Under the pieces are notes generated by a model that was not told the DNA's origin, made no database searches, and was given only the letters and a program-made list of their open reading frames with translations. Below, piece by piece: positions 1-6,252 of a DNA stretch of 6,374 nucleotides. The position numbers were made by a program, and so were the translations under genes. The stretch is from Paludibacteraceae bacterium (GTDB lineage: Bacteria; Bacteroidota; Bacteroidia; Bacteroidales; Paludibacteraceae). The stretch lies in NCBI GenBank assembly GCA_947445425.1, contig CANFFA010000146.1:1-6374 (forward strand), in the 5' to 3' direction. The stretch's first letter is position 1, and each line of letters opens with the position of its first letter.

Positions 1-1
1 G

Positions 2-1792
2 AAACTGGTTTGGAAAACAAACGAGGGTTTTAATGTAATGCCTTTCTATCGTGCAGAGGATATCGAAAGTTTGAAAACCAAAGATTCGGCTCCAGGTGCA
101 TTTCCTTATGTAAGAGGAACTAAAGCGGGTAATGAGTGGTTTGTACGTCAGGATATTGACGTTGTGAATGCAAAAGAGGCCAATGCAAAGGCTTTGGAAG
201 TATTGTGTAAAGGAGCAACTTCCTTGGGCTTTAAATTGAAAAGATCAGAATTGAATGCTGATTATATTGCTTTATTGTTAAAGAACATTGTACCTGAGTC
301 CATCGAATTGAATTTTAGAATTTGTATTAGCGCAGCTGCCGAATTGGCAACCCTCCTTACTGCCTATTTCAAATCACAAAATGCTGATGTAAGCAAGTTG
401 CAAGGCTCTATCAATTTCGATCCGATGAAACGGATGGTAGAAACTGGAAAAGAGTTTACCAAGGAAGAGATTTCAGTGAGAGCTAAATCGATAATCGAAG
501 CTGCTGCTGGTCTGCCTGGATTTAGGGTGATTGGTGTAAATGCTAATGTGTTGAGTAATGCAGGTGCTTTTATCGCACAAGAACTAGGCTATTCTTTGGC
601 ATGGGGAAATGAATATCTTTCCATGATGGTAGATGCTGGGGTAGATACTGCATTGGCAGCAAAAAAGATTAAATTTACTTATGGTGTAGGTGGAAATTAT
701 TTTATGGAAATTGCTAAATTTAGAGCTGCTAGGCTTTTATGGGCAATGATAGTAGATGCATATCAACCAGAATGCAAAAAAGATAATTGCAAAAGTACTG
801 AAAACGGTATCTGTAAATGTGCAGCTAAAATGCGCATTCATGCTGAAACCAGTACCTTTAATAAAACGATATTTGATGCCAATGTAAACATGCTTCGTAC
901 CCAAACTGAAGCGATGAGTGCAACTCTAGGTGGCGTTAATTCCCTCACCGTATTGCCTTACGATTCCATCTATAAACCTACCGATGAGTTTTCGGAACGT
1001 ATCGCTAGAAATCAACAACTTCTATTAAAAGAAGAGTGTCATTTCGATAAAGTTTCTGATCCGGCTGCTGGTTCTTATTATGTCGAAACTTTGACCAATG
1101 AAATAGCTGCTCAGGCATGGAAGTTGTTTTTGGAAGTAGAAGAACAAGGTGGTTATTTCGCTGCCATTGCCTCAGGTTCTGTACAAAAAGCCATCAAAGC
1201 TACAGCCGCAGAGCGTTTGAAGTCTGTTTCTAGTCGTCGTGAGATTTTATTGGGGACCAATCAATTCCCTAATTTTAATGAATTTGCAGCTTCTAAAGTG
1301 CAAAGTGTTGACAGTCATGATTGTGGTTGTTCACATACTGGAACAGAAAAACTAGTTTCAGTTCGAGCCGCTGAGCAATTTGAAACCTTGCGTTTTGCTA
1401 CTGAAGGTTCAAGCAAACGTCCAAAGGCTTTCATGTTGACCATTGGTAATTTGGCCATGCGTTTAGCACGTGCTCAATTTTCATGTAATTTCTTTGCTTG
1501 TGCCGGTTATGATGTAATTGATAACCTAGGGTTCAATACAGTTGAAGAAGGTGTGAATGCTGCCTTGGAAGCAAAAGCCGATATCATCGTTATTTGTTCA
1601 AGTGATGATGAATATACTGAATTGGCTCCTGCTGCTTATGCATTGGCTAAAGATAAAGCTTTATTTGTAGTGGCTGGAGCACCTGCTTGTGCAGATGAAT
1701 TGAAAGCAATTGGTATAGAGTATTTTGTGAATGTGAAAACTAACGTTTTGGATCTATTGAAAGCGTTTAATGGAAAATTGGGAATATTATAA
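2..1792 (+). CDS. mutA: Methylmalonyl-CoA mutase small subunit (5' partial)
   Basis: This is the non-catalytic partner of the heterodimeric adenosylcobalamin-dependent mutase that interconverts (R)-methylmalonyl-CoA and succinyl-CoA in the cytosol. The frame is open to the window edge, and the residues before the first Met (KLVWKTNEGFNV) match the family N-terminus. The Met at 38 is therefore internal; 596 codons are visible and perhaps 20-30 are missing. The N-terminal part is the acyl-CoA mutase barrel, with NYFMEIAKFRAARLLWA (about 692-742), NMLRTQTEAMSATLGG (about 887-934) and DPAAGSYYVETLTNE, shared with MutB downstream. The C-terminal part (about 1420-1789) resembles the B12-binding fold, but the DxHxxG cobalamin motif is absent, as expected for the small subunit. 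Oddities are a four-Cys stretch at 773-820 and an HDCGCSH motif at 1316-1336 in the inter-domain region. Identification is secure; the true start is outside the window. Confidence 0.95.
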   Translation, partial: KLVWKTNEGFNVMPFYRAEDIESLKTKDSAPGAFPYVRGTKAGNEWFVRQDIDVVNAKEANAKALEVLCKGATSLGFKLKRSELNADYIALLLKNIVPESIELNFRICISAAAELATLLTAYFKSQNADVSKLQGSINFDPMKRMVETGKEFTKEEISVRAKSIIEAAAGLPGFRVIGVNANVLSNAGAFIAQELGYSLAWGNEYLSMMVDAGVDTALAAKKIKFTYGVGGNYFMEIAKFRAARLLWAMIVDAYQPECKKDNCKSTENGICKCAAKMRIHAETSTFNKTIFDANVNMLRTQTEAMSATLGGVNSLTVLPYDSIYKPTDEFSERIARNQQLLLKEECHFDKVSDPAAGSYYVETLTNEIAAQAWKLFLEVEEQGGYFAAIASGSVQKAIKATAAERLKSVSSRREILLGTNQFPNFNEFAASKVQSVDSHDCGCSHTGTEKLVSVRAAEQFETLRFATEGSSKRPKAFMLTIGNLAMRLARAQFSCNFFACAGYDVIDNLGFNTVEEGVNAALEAKADIIVICSSDDEYTELAPAAYALAKDKALFVVAGAPACADELKAIGIEYFVNVKTNVLDLLKAFNGKLGIL

Positions 1793-1798
1793 ATACTT

Positions 1799-1830
1799 AG
1801 CTTATCACAATTTGTGATAAGCTTTTACTT
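1799..1830 (+). terminator. Terminator-like hairpin after mutA
   Basis: Seven bases after the mutA stop codon, AGCTTATCAC (1799-1808) pairs perfectly with GTGATAAGCT (1814-1823) around the loop AATTT. The T-rich run TTTACTT follows. It fits an intrinsic terminator for mutA, though the T tract is interrupted and the stem is AT-rich, so it may only attenuate read-through towards mutB. Confidence 0.6.
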
Positions 1831-1841
1831 TTAAAAAAAAT

Positions 1842-1847
1842 AAAATA
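1842..1847. repeat. Candidate target-site duplication, left copy
   Basis: AAAATA directly abuts the outer end of the left inverted repeat. The same six bases directly abut the outer end of the right repeat at 2336-2341. This is the position expected for a target-site duplication, but the surroundings are very A/T-rich and chance is a real alternative. Confidence 0.3.
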
Positions 1848-1885
1848 TTTGAACGCCAAGAACGCTAAGTTTTTAAGACGCAAAG
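1848..1885 (+). repeat. Left inverted repeat of four 8-bp units
   Basis: Read left to right it is TTTGA, ACGCCAAG, a single extra A, ACGCTAAG, TTTTTAAG, ACGCAAAG. Three of the four units fit NNGCNAAG. Aligned with the reverse complement of 2299-2335 it matches in 29 of 38 columns, with one gap at the extra A. Confidence 0.8.
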
Positions 1886-1895
1886 AAGTACTTCT
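1884..1895. other. 12-bp perfect palindrome before the GxxExxY start
   Basis: AGAAGTACTTCT is a perfect palindrome lying between the left repeat and the start codon, ending three bases before the ATG. It could be an operator for a dimeric protein or a small hairpin over the translation start. A 12-bp palindrome is expected about once by chance in a window of this size, so only its position gives it weight. Confidence 0.25.
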
Positions 1896-1898
1896 GAA

Positions 1899-2291
1899 AT
1901 GATAAAAGACGAATATGAACGTTTAGGTAAGACAATTCTTGATTGTGCTTTTGAAGTACATAAGGAATTAGGACCAGGATTATTAGAGTCTATATATGAA
2001 GAATGTCTATGTGAAGAATTAAGAAATAAAGGTGTTACCGTTCAGAGTCAAGTTTATCTCCCACTTAAATATAAAGGACGAAAGTTAGATAAGTATTTCA
2101 GAATTGATCTTTTAGTCGAAAATGTGATAATTGTTGAAATAAAATCAGTACATGATATTTATCCTATTGATGAAGCTCAACTCGTTTCTTATATGAGGCT
2201 ATCGGATATTAAATTGGGATATTTATTTAATTTCAATACAGTTTTATTGAAAGATGGAATTAAAAGAAAAGTAAATAATTATTTCAAATGA
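1899..2291 (+). CDS. GxxExxY-family protein (PD-(D/E)XK nuclease superfamily)
   Basis: This is a complete 130-residue protein, close to the usual length of the family. The signature G27-L-L-E30-S-I-Y33 follows the conserved helix FEVHKELGPG (18-27). A PD-(D/E)XK-like core follows: D70 in FRIDLLV, then E80-I-K82 at the end of the hydrophobic strand NVIIVEIK. Q94 and Y98 in AQLVSYM form the helix expected after the ExK strand. The family is assigned to the PD-(D/E)XK superfamily (from memory, Pfam PDDEXK_3 / TIGR04256); no biochemical role is established that I know of. There is no signal peptide or membrane segment. The gene is enclosed by inverted repeats and sits between mutA and mutB on the same strand. 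The start at 1899 is favoured because the family begins just before this helix. Nuclease activity is inferred from the fold residues only. Confidence 0.9.
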   Translation: MIKDEYERLGKTILDCAFEVHKELGPGLLESIYEECLCEELRNKGVTVQSQVYLPLKYKGRKLDKYFRIDLLVENVIIVEIKSVHDIYPIDEAQLVSYMRLSDIKLGYLFNFNTVLLKDGIKRKVNNYFK

Positions 2292-2298
2292 CTTTTAA

Positions 2299-2335
2299 CT
2301 TTGCGACTTTGCATCTTAGCAACTTTGCGTTCAAA
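2299..2335 (-). repeat. Right inverted repeat of four 8-bp units
   Basis: On the minus strand it reads TTTGA, ACGCAAAG, TTGCTAAG, ATGCAAAG, TCGCAAAG. All four units fit NNGCNAAG with exact 8-base spacing, a cleaner version of the left repeat at 1848-1885. It begins 7 bases after the GxxExxY stop codon. It does not look like an intrinsic terminator, since it has no internal stem followed by a T run. Confidence 0.8.
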
Positions 2336-2341
2336 AAAATA
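2336..2341. repeat. Candidate target-site duplication, right copy
   Basis: AAAATA follows the outer end of the right inverted repeat directly and matches 1842-1847. The AT-rich context makes this weak evidence on its own. Confidence 0.3.
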
Positions 2342-2350
2342 TATTAAAAT

Positions 2351-4477
2351 ATGAAACCAAATTTTAAAAATATCGACATTCAGAATTTTTCTGTAACGTC
2401 AAAAGCCCCTCAGACTGAGAGTACTTGGTTAACTCCTGAGTTGATACCAGTAAAGCCATTTTATACCAAAGATGATTTGGAAGGAATGGAGCATTTAAAT
2501 TATGCTGCGGGTCTTCCTCCGTATTTACGTGGCCCTTATAGCGTTATGTACGCTATGCAACCATGGACCATTCGTCAATATGCAGGTTTTTCAACTGCTG
2601 AAGAGTCAAATGCATTTTATCGTCGCAACTTGGCAGCTGGACAAAAAGGATTGTCAGTAGCTTTTGACTTGGCAACACACCGTGGCTATGATGCCGATCA
2701 CGACCGTGTAGTAGGTGATGTTGGTAAAGCTGGTGTTTCCATCTGTTCGGTAGAAGATATGAAAGTTTTGTTCGATGGAATTCCATTGAATAAAATGTCA
2801 GTTTCTATGACCATGAATGGTGCTGTTCTTCCAATTTTGGCATTTTATATCAATGCAGGTTTGGAGCAAGGTGCAAAATTAGAAGAGATGGCTGGAACCA
2901 TTCAGAATGATATTTTGAAGGAATTTATGGTGCGTAATACCTATATCTATCCACCTAAATTCTCAATGAAAATCATCGCTGATATTTTTGAATTTACATC
3001 ACAAAAGATGCCTAAATTTAACTCTATCTCAATCTCTGGTTATCACATGCAAGAAGCGGGTGCAACAGCTGATATTGAGTTGGCTTATACCCTGGCAGAT
3101 GGATTGGAGTATTTACGTGCAGGTGTAAATGCCGGAATGGATATTGACTCTTTTGCGCCACGTTTGTCTTTCTTCTGGGCCATTGGTATGAATCACTTTA
3201 TGGAAATTGCCAAAATGCGTGCTGCACGGATGTTGTGGGCAAGAATTGTGAAGCAGTTCAATCCTAAAAATCCAAAATCATTGGCATTGCGTACCCACTC
3301 ACAAACTTCGGGTTGGTCATTGACAGAACAAGATCCATTTAATAATATTGGTCGTACTTGTGTTGAAGCTATGGCTGCAGCATTGGGTCATACACAATCG
3401 CTCCATACCAATGCATTGGATGAAGCTATTGCTTTACCAACAGAGTTTTCTGCTCGTATTGCCCGTAATACACAGATCTATATTCAACAAGAAACCGATA
3501 TTTGTCGTGAGGTAGATCCTTGGGCAGGTTCTTATTATGTAGAATCATTGACCAATGACTTGGCTGAAAAGGCTTGGGCTTTGATTGAAGAGGTTGAAAA
3601 ATTAGGCGGTATGGCTGCGGCTATCGAAACCGGTGTGCCAAAAATGCGCATTGAAGAAGCTTCTGCTCGCACTCAAGCTCGTATTGACTCTGGCAGTCAA
3701 ATTATTGTGGGTGTCAATCAATACAGATTGGAGAAAGAAGATCCAATTGATATTTTGGAAGTTGACAATACAGCAGTGCGTATTCAGCAAATTGAGCGTT
3801 TGAAACAATTGCGTGCAGGTCGTAATGAAGCGGAAGTTCAAAAAGCTTTGGCTGCCATCACTGAATGTGCAAAAACAGAAAAAGGCAACTTGTTAGAATT
3901 GGCAATCGAAGCTGCACGTTTGCGTGCTTCATTGGGAGAGATTTCAGACGCTTGCGAAGCTGTTGCAGGTCGTTATAAAGCAACCATTAGAACTATTTCA
4001 GGCGTGTACTCATCAGAAACGAAAAATGATGCAGCTTTCTTGAAAGCTTGTGAATTAACAGATAAATTTGCTAAAAAAGAAGGTCGTCAACCTCGTATCA
4101 TGATTGCCAAGATGGGTCAAGATGGTCATGACCGTGGTGCAAAAGTAGTGGCAACTGGATATGCTGACTGTGGATTTGATGTGGACATGGGACCTTTGTT
4201 TCAAACCCCTGCTGAAGCTGCGAAACAAGCAGTTGAAAACGATGTACACATTATGGGTATTTCGTCATTAGCGGCTGGTCATAAAACTTTAGTTCCTCAG
4301 GTGATTGCTGAGTTGAAAAGACTAGGACGTGAGGATATTATCGTAATTGCAGGCGGTGTAATTCCAGCGCAAGATTATGATTATCTTTACAAAGCTGGTG
4401 TTGCTGCCATTTTTGGTCCTGGAAGTCCAGTAGCGAAAGCAGCTTGTACCATCATGGAGATCTTATTGGAAGAGTAA
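2351..4477 (+). CDS. mutB: Methylmalonyl-CoA mutase large (catalytic, B12-binding) subunit
   Basis: This is the catalytic subunit that interconverts (R)-methylmalonyl-CoA and succinyl-CoA, linking propionyl-CoA metabolism and the TCA cycle in the cytosol. It is complete at 708 residues, near the usual length. The barrel domain (about 30-560) carries RGPYSVMY (60-67, including the active-site-type Tyr67), [10 protein letters not shown] (71-80), [10 protein letters not shown] (105-114), TMNGAV (154-159), FMVRNT with Arg195, and [11 protein letters not shown] with His232, the equivalents of the known catalytic Tyr/Arg/His. The C-terminal cobalamin domain (about 575-708) has DGHDRG (591-596, axial His593), SSLAAGH (638-644) and AGGVIP (667-672), so it can bind adenosylcobalamin. 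The start at 2351 fits the family N-terminus. Upstream is A/T-rich with no Shine-Dalgarno sequence. Its partner mutA lies 558 bases upstream, beyond the GxxExxY cassette and a hairpin, so co-transcription is uncertain. No meaB-type chaperone gene is in the window. Confidence 0.98.
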   Translation: MKPNFKNIDIQNFSVTSKAPQTESTWLTPELIPVKPFYTKDDLEGMEHLNYAAGLPPYLRGPYSVMYAMQPWTIRQYAGFSTAEESNAFYRRNLAAGQKGLSVAFDLATHRGYDADHDRVVGDVGKAGVSICSVEDMKVLFDGIPLNKMSVSMTMNGAVLPILAFYINAGLEQGAKLEEMAGTIQNDILKEFMVRNTYIYPPKFSMKIIADIFEFTSQKMPKFNSISISGYHMQEAGATADIELAYTLADGLEYLRAGVNAGMDIDSFAPRLSFFWAIGMNHFMEIAKMRAARMLWARIVKQFNPKNPKSLALRTHSQTSGWSLTEQDPFNNIGRTCVEAMAAALGHTQSLHTNALDEAIALPTEFSARIARNTQIYIQQETDICREVDPWAGSYYVESLTNDLAEKAWALIEEVEKLGGMAAAIETGVPKMRIEEASARTQARIDSGSQIIVGVNQYRLEKEDPIDILEVDNTAVRIQQIERLKQLRAGRNEAEVQKALAAITECAKTEKGNLLELAIEAARLRASLGEISDACEAVAGRYKATIRTISGVYSSETKNDAAFLKACELTDKFAKKEGRQPRIMIAKMGQDGHDRGAKVVATGYADCGFDVDMGPLFQTPAEAAKQAVENDVHIMGISSLAAGHKTLVPQVIAELKRLGREDIIVIAGGVIPAQDYDYLYKAGVAAIFGPGSPVAKAACTIMEILLEE

Positions 4478-4515
4478 TCTGATTTGCTATTTCAAGATTT
4501 ACTATTTACCATTTA

Positions 4516-4556
4516 AAAACGGACTTCACTCAAAAAGAGTGAGTCCGTTTTTTTTT
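4516..4556 (+). terminator. Intrinsic terminator after mutB
   Basis: AAAACGGACTTCACTC (4516-4531) pairs with GAGTGAGTCCGTTTT (4537-4551) around the loop AAAAA, with one bulged T in the left arm. Nine Ts run from 4548 to 4556. It is a strong rho-independent terminator 38 bases after the mutB stop, ending the mutB transcript before the Mur ligase promoter. Confidence 0.92.
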
Positions 4557-4570
4557 GTGATTATGAAGGG

Positions 4571-4602
4571 TTTGCAATTGCCGTTTAATTTTCTTACATT
4601 TG
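4571..4602 (+). promoter_or_regulatory. Bacteroidota-type promoter for the Mur ligase gene
   Basis: The -33 box TTTG (4571-4574) is followed by 20 bases and then TACATTTG (4595-4602), an exact match to the Bacteroidota -7 consensus TAnnTTTG. Transcription would begin near 4607-4610, about 30 bases before the ATG at 4641. It lies directly after the mutB terminator, which supports an independent unit. Confidence 0.65.
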
Positions 4603-4630
4603 AACTAATAAGTTTAATCCTGTACAATTG
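4599..4630 (+). promoter_or_regulatory. Possible second overlapping promoter
   Basis: The TTTG that ends the first -7 box could act as a -33 box for TACAATTG (4623-4630), 20 bases further on. That -7 box differs from TAnnTTTG at one base. Transcription would start only a few bases before the ATG at 4641. It is weaker than the first site. Confidence 0.25.
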
Positions 4631-4640
4631 TCATAACATT

Positions 4641-6011
4641 ATGAATATCAATAATTTTAACAATATATTCTTTATCGGCGTAGCTGGGACAGGTATGAGT
4701 GCTATTGCTCAATACCTACAAGGTATCGGTAAAAATGTGAGTGGGAGTGATCGCTATTTTTCACCAGATACCTTCAATGAAACGAAAGTAAAACTCGAAG
4801 CGGAGGGTATTCAATGCTTTTTGCAAGACGGTAGTGGTATCAATGCTGAGACTGATCTGATTGTGGTTTCTACTGCTATTGAAGATACTGTGTTTGAGGT
4901 TCAAAAGGCCAAGCAACTTAATATCCCAATTTTGCGTAGGTCCCAAGTTTTGGCACTCATTGCAGAGAGTAAAAAGACCATAGCAGTAGGAGGGACTTCA
5001 GGAAAAAGTACTACTTCTGCAATGATTTTTGATATCTTACAACATGCTGGTTTGGAACCGAGTATCATCAGTGGTGCGGGGTTGACCAGTATTATTAGAG
5101 AAGGGAGAATCGGGAATGCCAAGGTTGGAAAAGGGGAGTGGTTGGTGATTGAGGCGGATGAGAGTGACGGTTCCATCGTGCAGTATCATCCCGAAATTGG
5201 ATTATTATTGAACATTGATAAAGATCATCAGGAAATTGATGAATTGATGGAGATTTTCGGGACATTTCGCGACAATACAAAAAGTAAGTTCATTACCAAT
5301 TTATCTAATAAATTAGCCACTCAATTATCTCTCAATAAGTCAAATGATTTTAGTGTTGACGGCTTAAAAGCTGGTTATATGGCAACTGATTTTAAACAAG
5401 ATGGTTTTGTAATCAAGTTTAAAGTGAATGGTGAAGCGGTGAAGATGAGCACAGTAGGTAAACACAATATGGAAAATGCTACTGCGGCAATAGCGGTTGG
5501 AGCACTCTGTGGTGTTGATGTCCCAACAGCCGCCATTGCATTGGAAAATTATGAAGGGATTTACCGACGTCACCAAATTATTGGGGAAAAAAGTGGAATA
5601 GTCTTGATTGATGATTATGCACACAATCCTGCCAAATGTGCTGCTTCTATACTGGCTTGTCAACCCATTGCTCCCAAGGTGATTGCTTGGTTTCAGCCAC
5701 ATGGTTATGGACCGACTCGTTTCCTTAAAAATGATTTTATTGCCGAAATAGCTGCAGCTTTACGTCCGCAAGATGAGATCTGGATGAGTGAGATATTTTA
5801 TGCCGGAGGAACTGCAGTAAAAGATATCTCGGCCAATGATTTGATAGAAGAAATTAAAGCCTTAGGGAAGAATGCCTATTTTGTGGAGAATAGAAATGAC
5901 TTGGTAGCTGCCTTGCAACCATATTTTGAAAATCCATGTGTACTTCTACTCATGGGTGCCCGTGATCCTGGATTGGAGCATTTTGCGATGGAGGTGATGG
6001 GGAAATTATAG
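4641..6011 (+). CDS. Mur ligase family protein, MurC-like
   Basis: This cytosolic ATP-dependent amide ligase of the Mur family is 456 residues long and resembles UDP-N-acetylmuramate:L-alanine ligase most. The N-terminal nucleotide-sugar domain starts IFFIGVAGTGMSAIAQYL (9-26) and VSGSD (33-37). The central ATPase has the P-loop GTSGKST (118-124), EADESDGS (171-178) and NIDKDHQEID (191-200). The C-terminal domain has GKHNMENA (273-280), RRHQ (309-312), DDYAHNP (324-330), QPHGYGPTR (352-360) and MGARDPG (438-444). Several motifs differ from canonical MurC, which has GTHGKT, DDYGHHP and QPHRYTRT. It is also not in a division/cell-wall cluster. It may be a paralogue with a different substrate, so no symbol is given. 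The start at 4641 is chosen because the family begins just before IFFIG. Upstream in-frame starts at 4539 and 4563 fall in the terminator hairpin or before the promoter. Confidence 0.85.
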   Translation: MNINNFNNIFFIGVAGTGMSAIAQYLQGIGKNVSGSDRYFSPDTFNETKVKLEAEGIQCFLQDGSGINAETDLIVVSTAIEDTVFEVQKAKQLNIPILRRSQVLALIAESKKTIAVGGTSGKSTTSAMIFDILQHAGLEPSIISGAGLTSIIREGRIGNAKVGKGEWLVIEADESDGSIVQYHPEIGLLLNIDKDHQEIDELMEIFGTFRDNTKSKFITNLSNKLATQLSLNKSNDFSVDGLKAGYMATDFKQDGFVIKFKVNGEAVKMSTVGKHNMENATAAIAVGALCGVDVPTAAIALENYEGIYRRHQIIGEKSGIVLIDDYAHNPAKCAASILACQPIAPKVIAWFQPHGYGPTRFLKNDFIAEIAAALRPQDEIWMSEIFYAGGTAVKDISANDLIEEIKALGKNAYFVENRNDLVAALQPYFENPCVLLLMGARDPGLEHFAMEVMGKL

Positions 6012-6029
6012 TTGAACTATAAATTAGAT

Positions 6030-6071
6030 AAAAAGGACTTAGCACTATTATTAGTACTAAGTCCTTTTTTT
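6030..6071 (+). terminator. Intrinsic terminator after the Mur ligase gene
   Basis: AAAAAGGACTTAGCACTA (6030-6047) pairs with TAGTACTAAGTCCTTTTT (6052-6069) around the loop TTAT, with a single C-A mismatch. Seven Ts cover 6065-6071. It is a strong rho-independent terminator beginning 18 bases after the stop codon. Confidence 0.92.
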
Positions 6072-6100
6072 GTGTGATTTTGGCGAATTTGCTAACTTTG
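6069..6100 (+). promoter_or_regulatory. Bacteroidota-type promoter overlapping a terminator T tract
   Basis: TTTG (6069-6072) is followed by 20 bases and then TAACTTTG (6093-6100), an exact TAnnTTTG match with the same spacing as the promoter at 4571-4602. The -33 box uses the last Ts of the preceding terminator. Transcription would start near 6105-6108, giving about 145 bases of leader before the ATG at 6253. Confidence 0.6.
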
Positions 6101-6252
6101 AGTTGGTCGCATTTTTTCTATTGGGTTACGTAAATGTGTAATTGAGTATGATGTATACTGCCCGATCGAATTTGAACATTGGATTGAAGGGTTTAAGATT
6201 TTATCCCTTCAATTTGAGGCGTTCGGTAGTGACTTGTATTTAATTGTTGTAG
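6101..6252 (+). other. Untranslated leader with hairpin upstream of the methyltransferase
   Basis: This non-coding stretch lies between the promoter and the next gene. ATTGAAGGG (6183-6191) pairs perfectly with CCCTTCAAT (6205-6213) around a 13-base loop, and G-U pairs could extend it outward. No T run follows, so it is not an intrinsic terminator. It matches no riboswitch class I recognise. Apart from a 31-codon open frame at 6148-6243 I see nothing else in it. Confidence 0.4.

Larger units (their letters stand above)
1848..2335 (+). mobile_element. Candidate repeat-bounded cassette carrying a GxxExxY gene
   Basis: This 488-bp unit consists of two inward-facing imperfect inverted repeats (1848-1885 and 2299-2335) with one complete gene between them. 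Only 13 bases separate the left repeat from the start codon and 7 bases separate the stop codon from the right repeat. It lies between mutA and mutB, which are normally close neighbours, and is bracketed by a 6-bp direct repeat. Removing the unit and one copy of that direct repeat would leave a 64-base mutA-mutB spacer. No transposase or integrase is present, so any movement would have to be driven in trans or by the encoded nuclease-fold protein. That it is mobile is inference from architecture alone. Confidence 0.45.

Noticed and set aside
38..40. ATG at 38 as the start of mutA
   Set aside because: The frame is open upstream to base 2 and the upstream residues match the conserved family N-terminus, so this is an internal methionine of a gene cut by the window edge.
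1848..2335. Short repeat units around the GxxExxY gene as a CRISPR array
   Set aside because: The units are only 8 bp, contiguous and without spacers, and the two arrays are in inverted orientation around a gene.
2299..2335. Right inverted repeat as a terminator for the GxxExxY gene
   Set aside because: The units are all in the same orientation, so the arm does not fold on itself, and an A run rather than a T run follows.
4539..4640. Upstream extension of the Mur ligase from in-frame starts at 4539 (GTG) or 4563 (ATG)
   Set aside because: 4539 lies inside the mutB terminator stem and 4563 precedes the predicted promoter. The added residues have no counterpart at the N-terminus of Mur ligases.
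2553..5702. Minus-strand open frames of 61-112 codons opposite mutB and the Mur ligase
   Set aside because: They are opposite well-identified genes, carry no recognisable domains, and look like shadows of conserved + strand coding sequence.
6148..6243. A 31-codon open frame starting at a double ATG in the leader
   Set aside because: It is short, has no recognisable composition or motif, and runs through the hairpin. There is no independent sign that it is translated.
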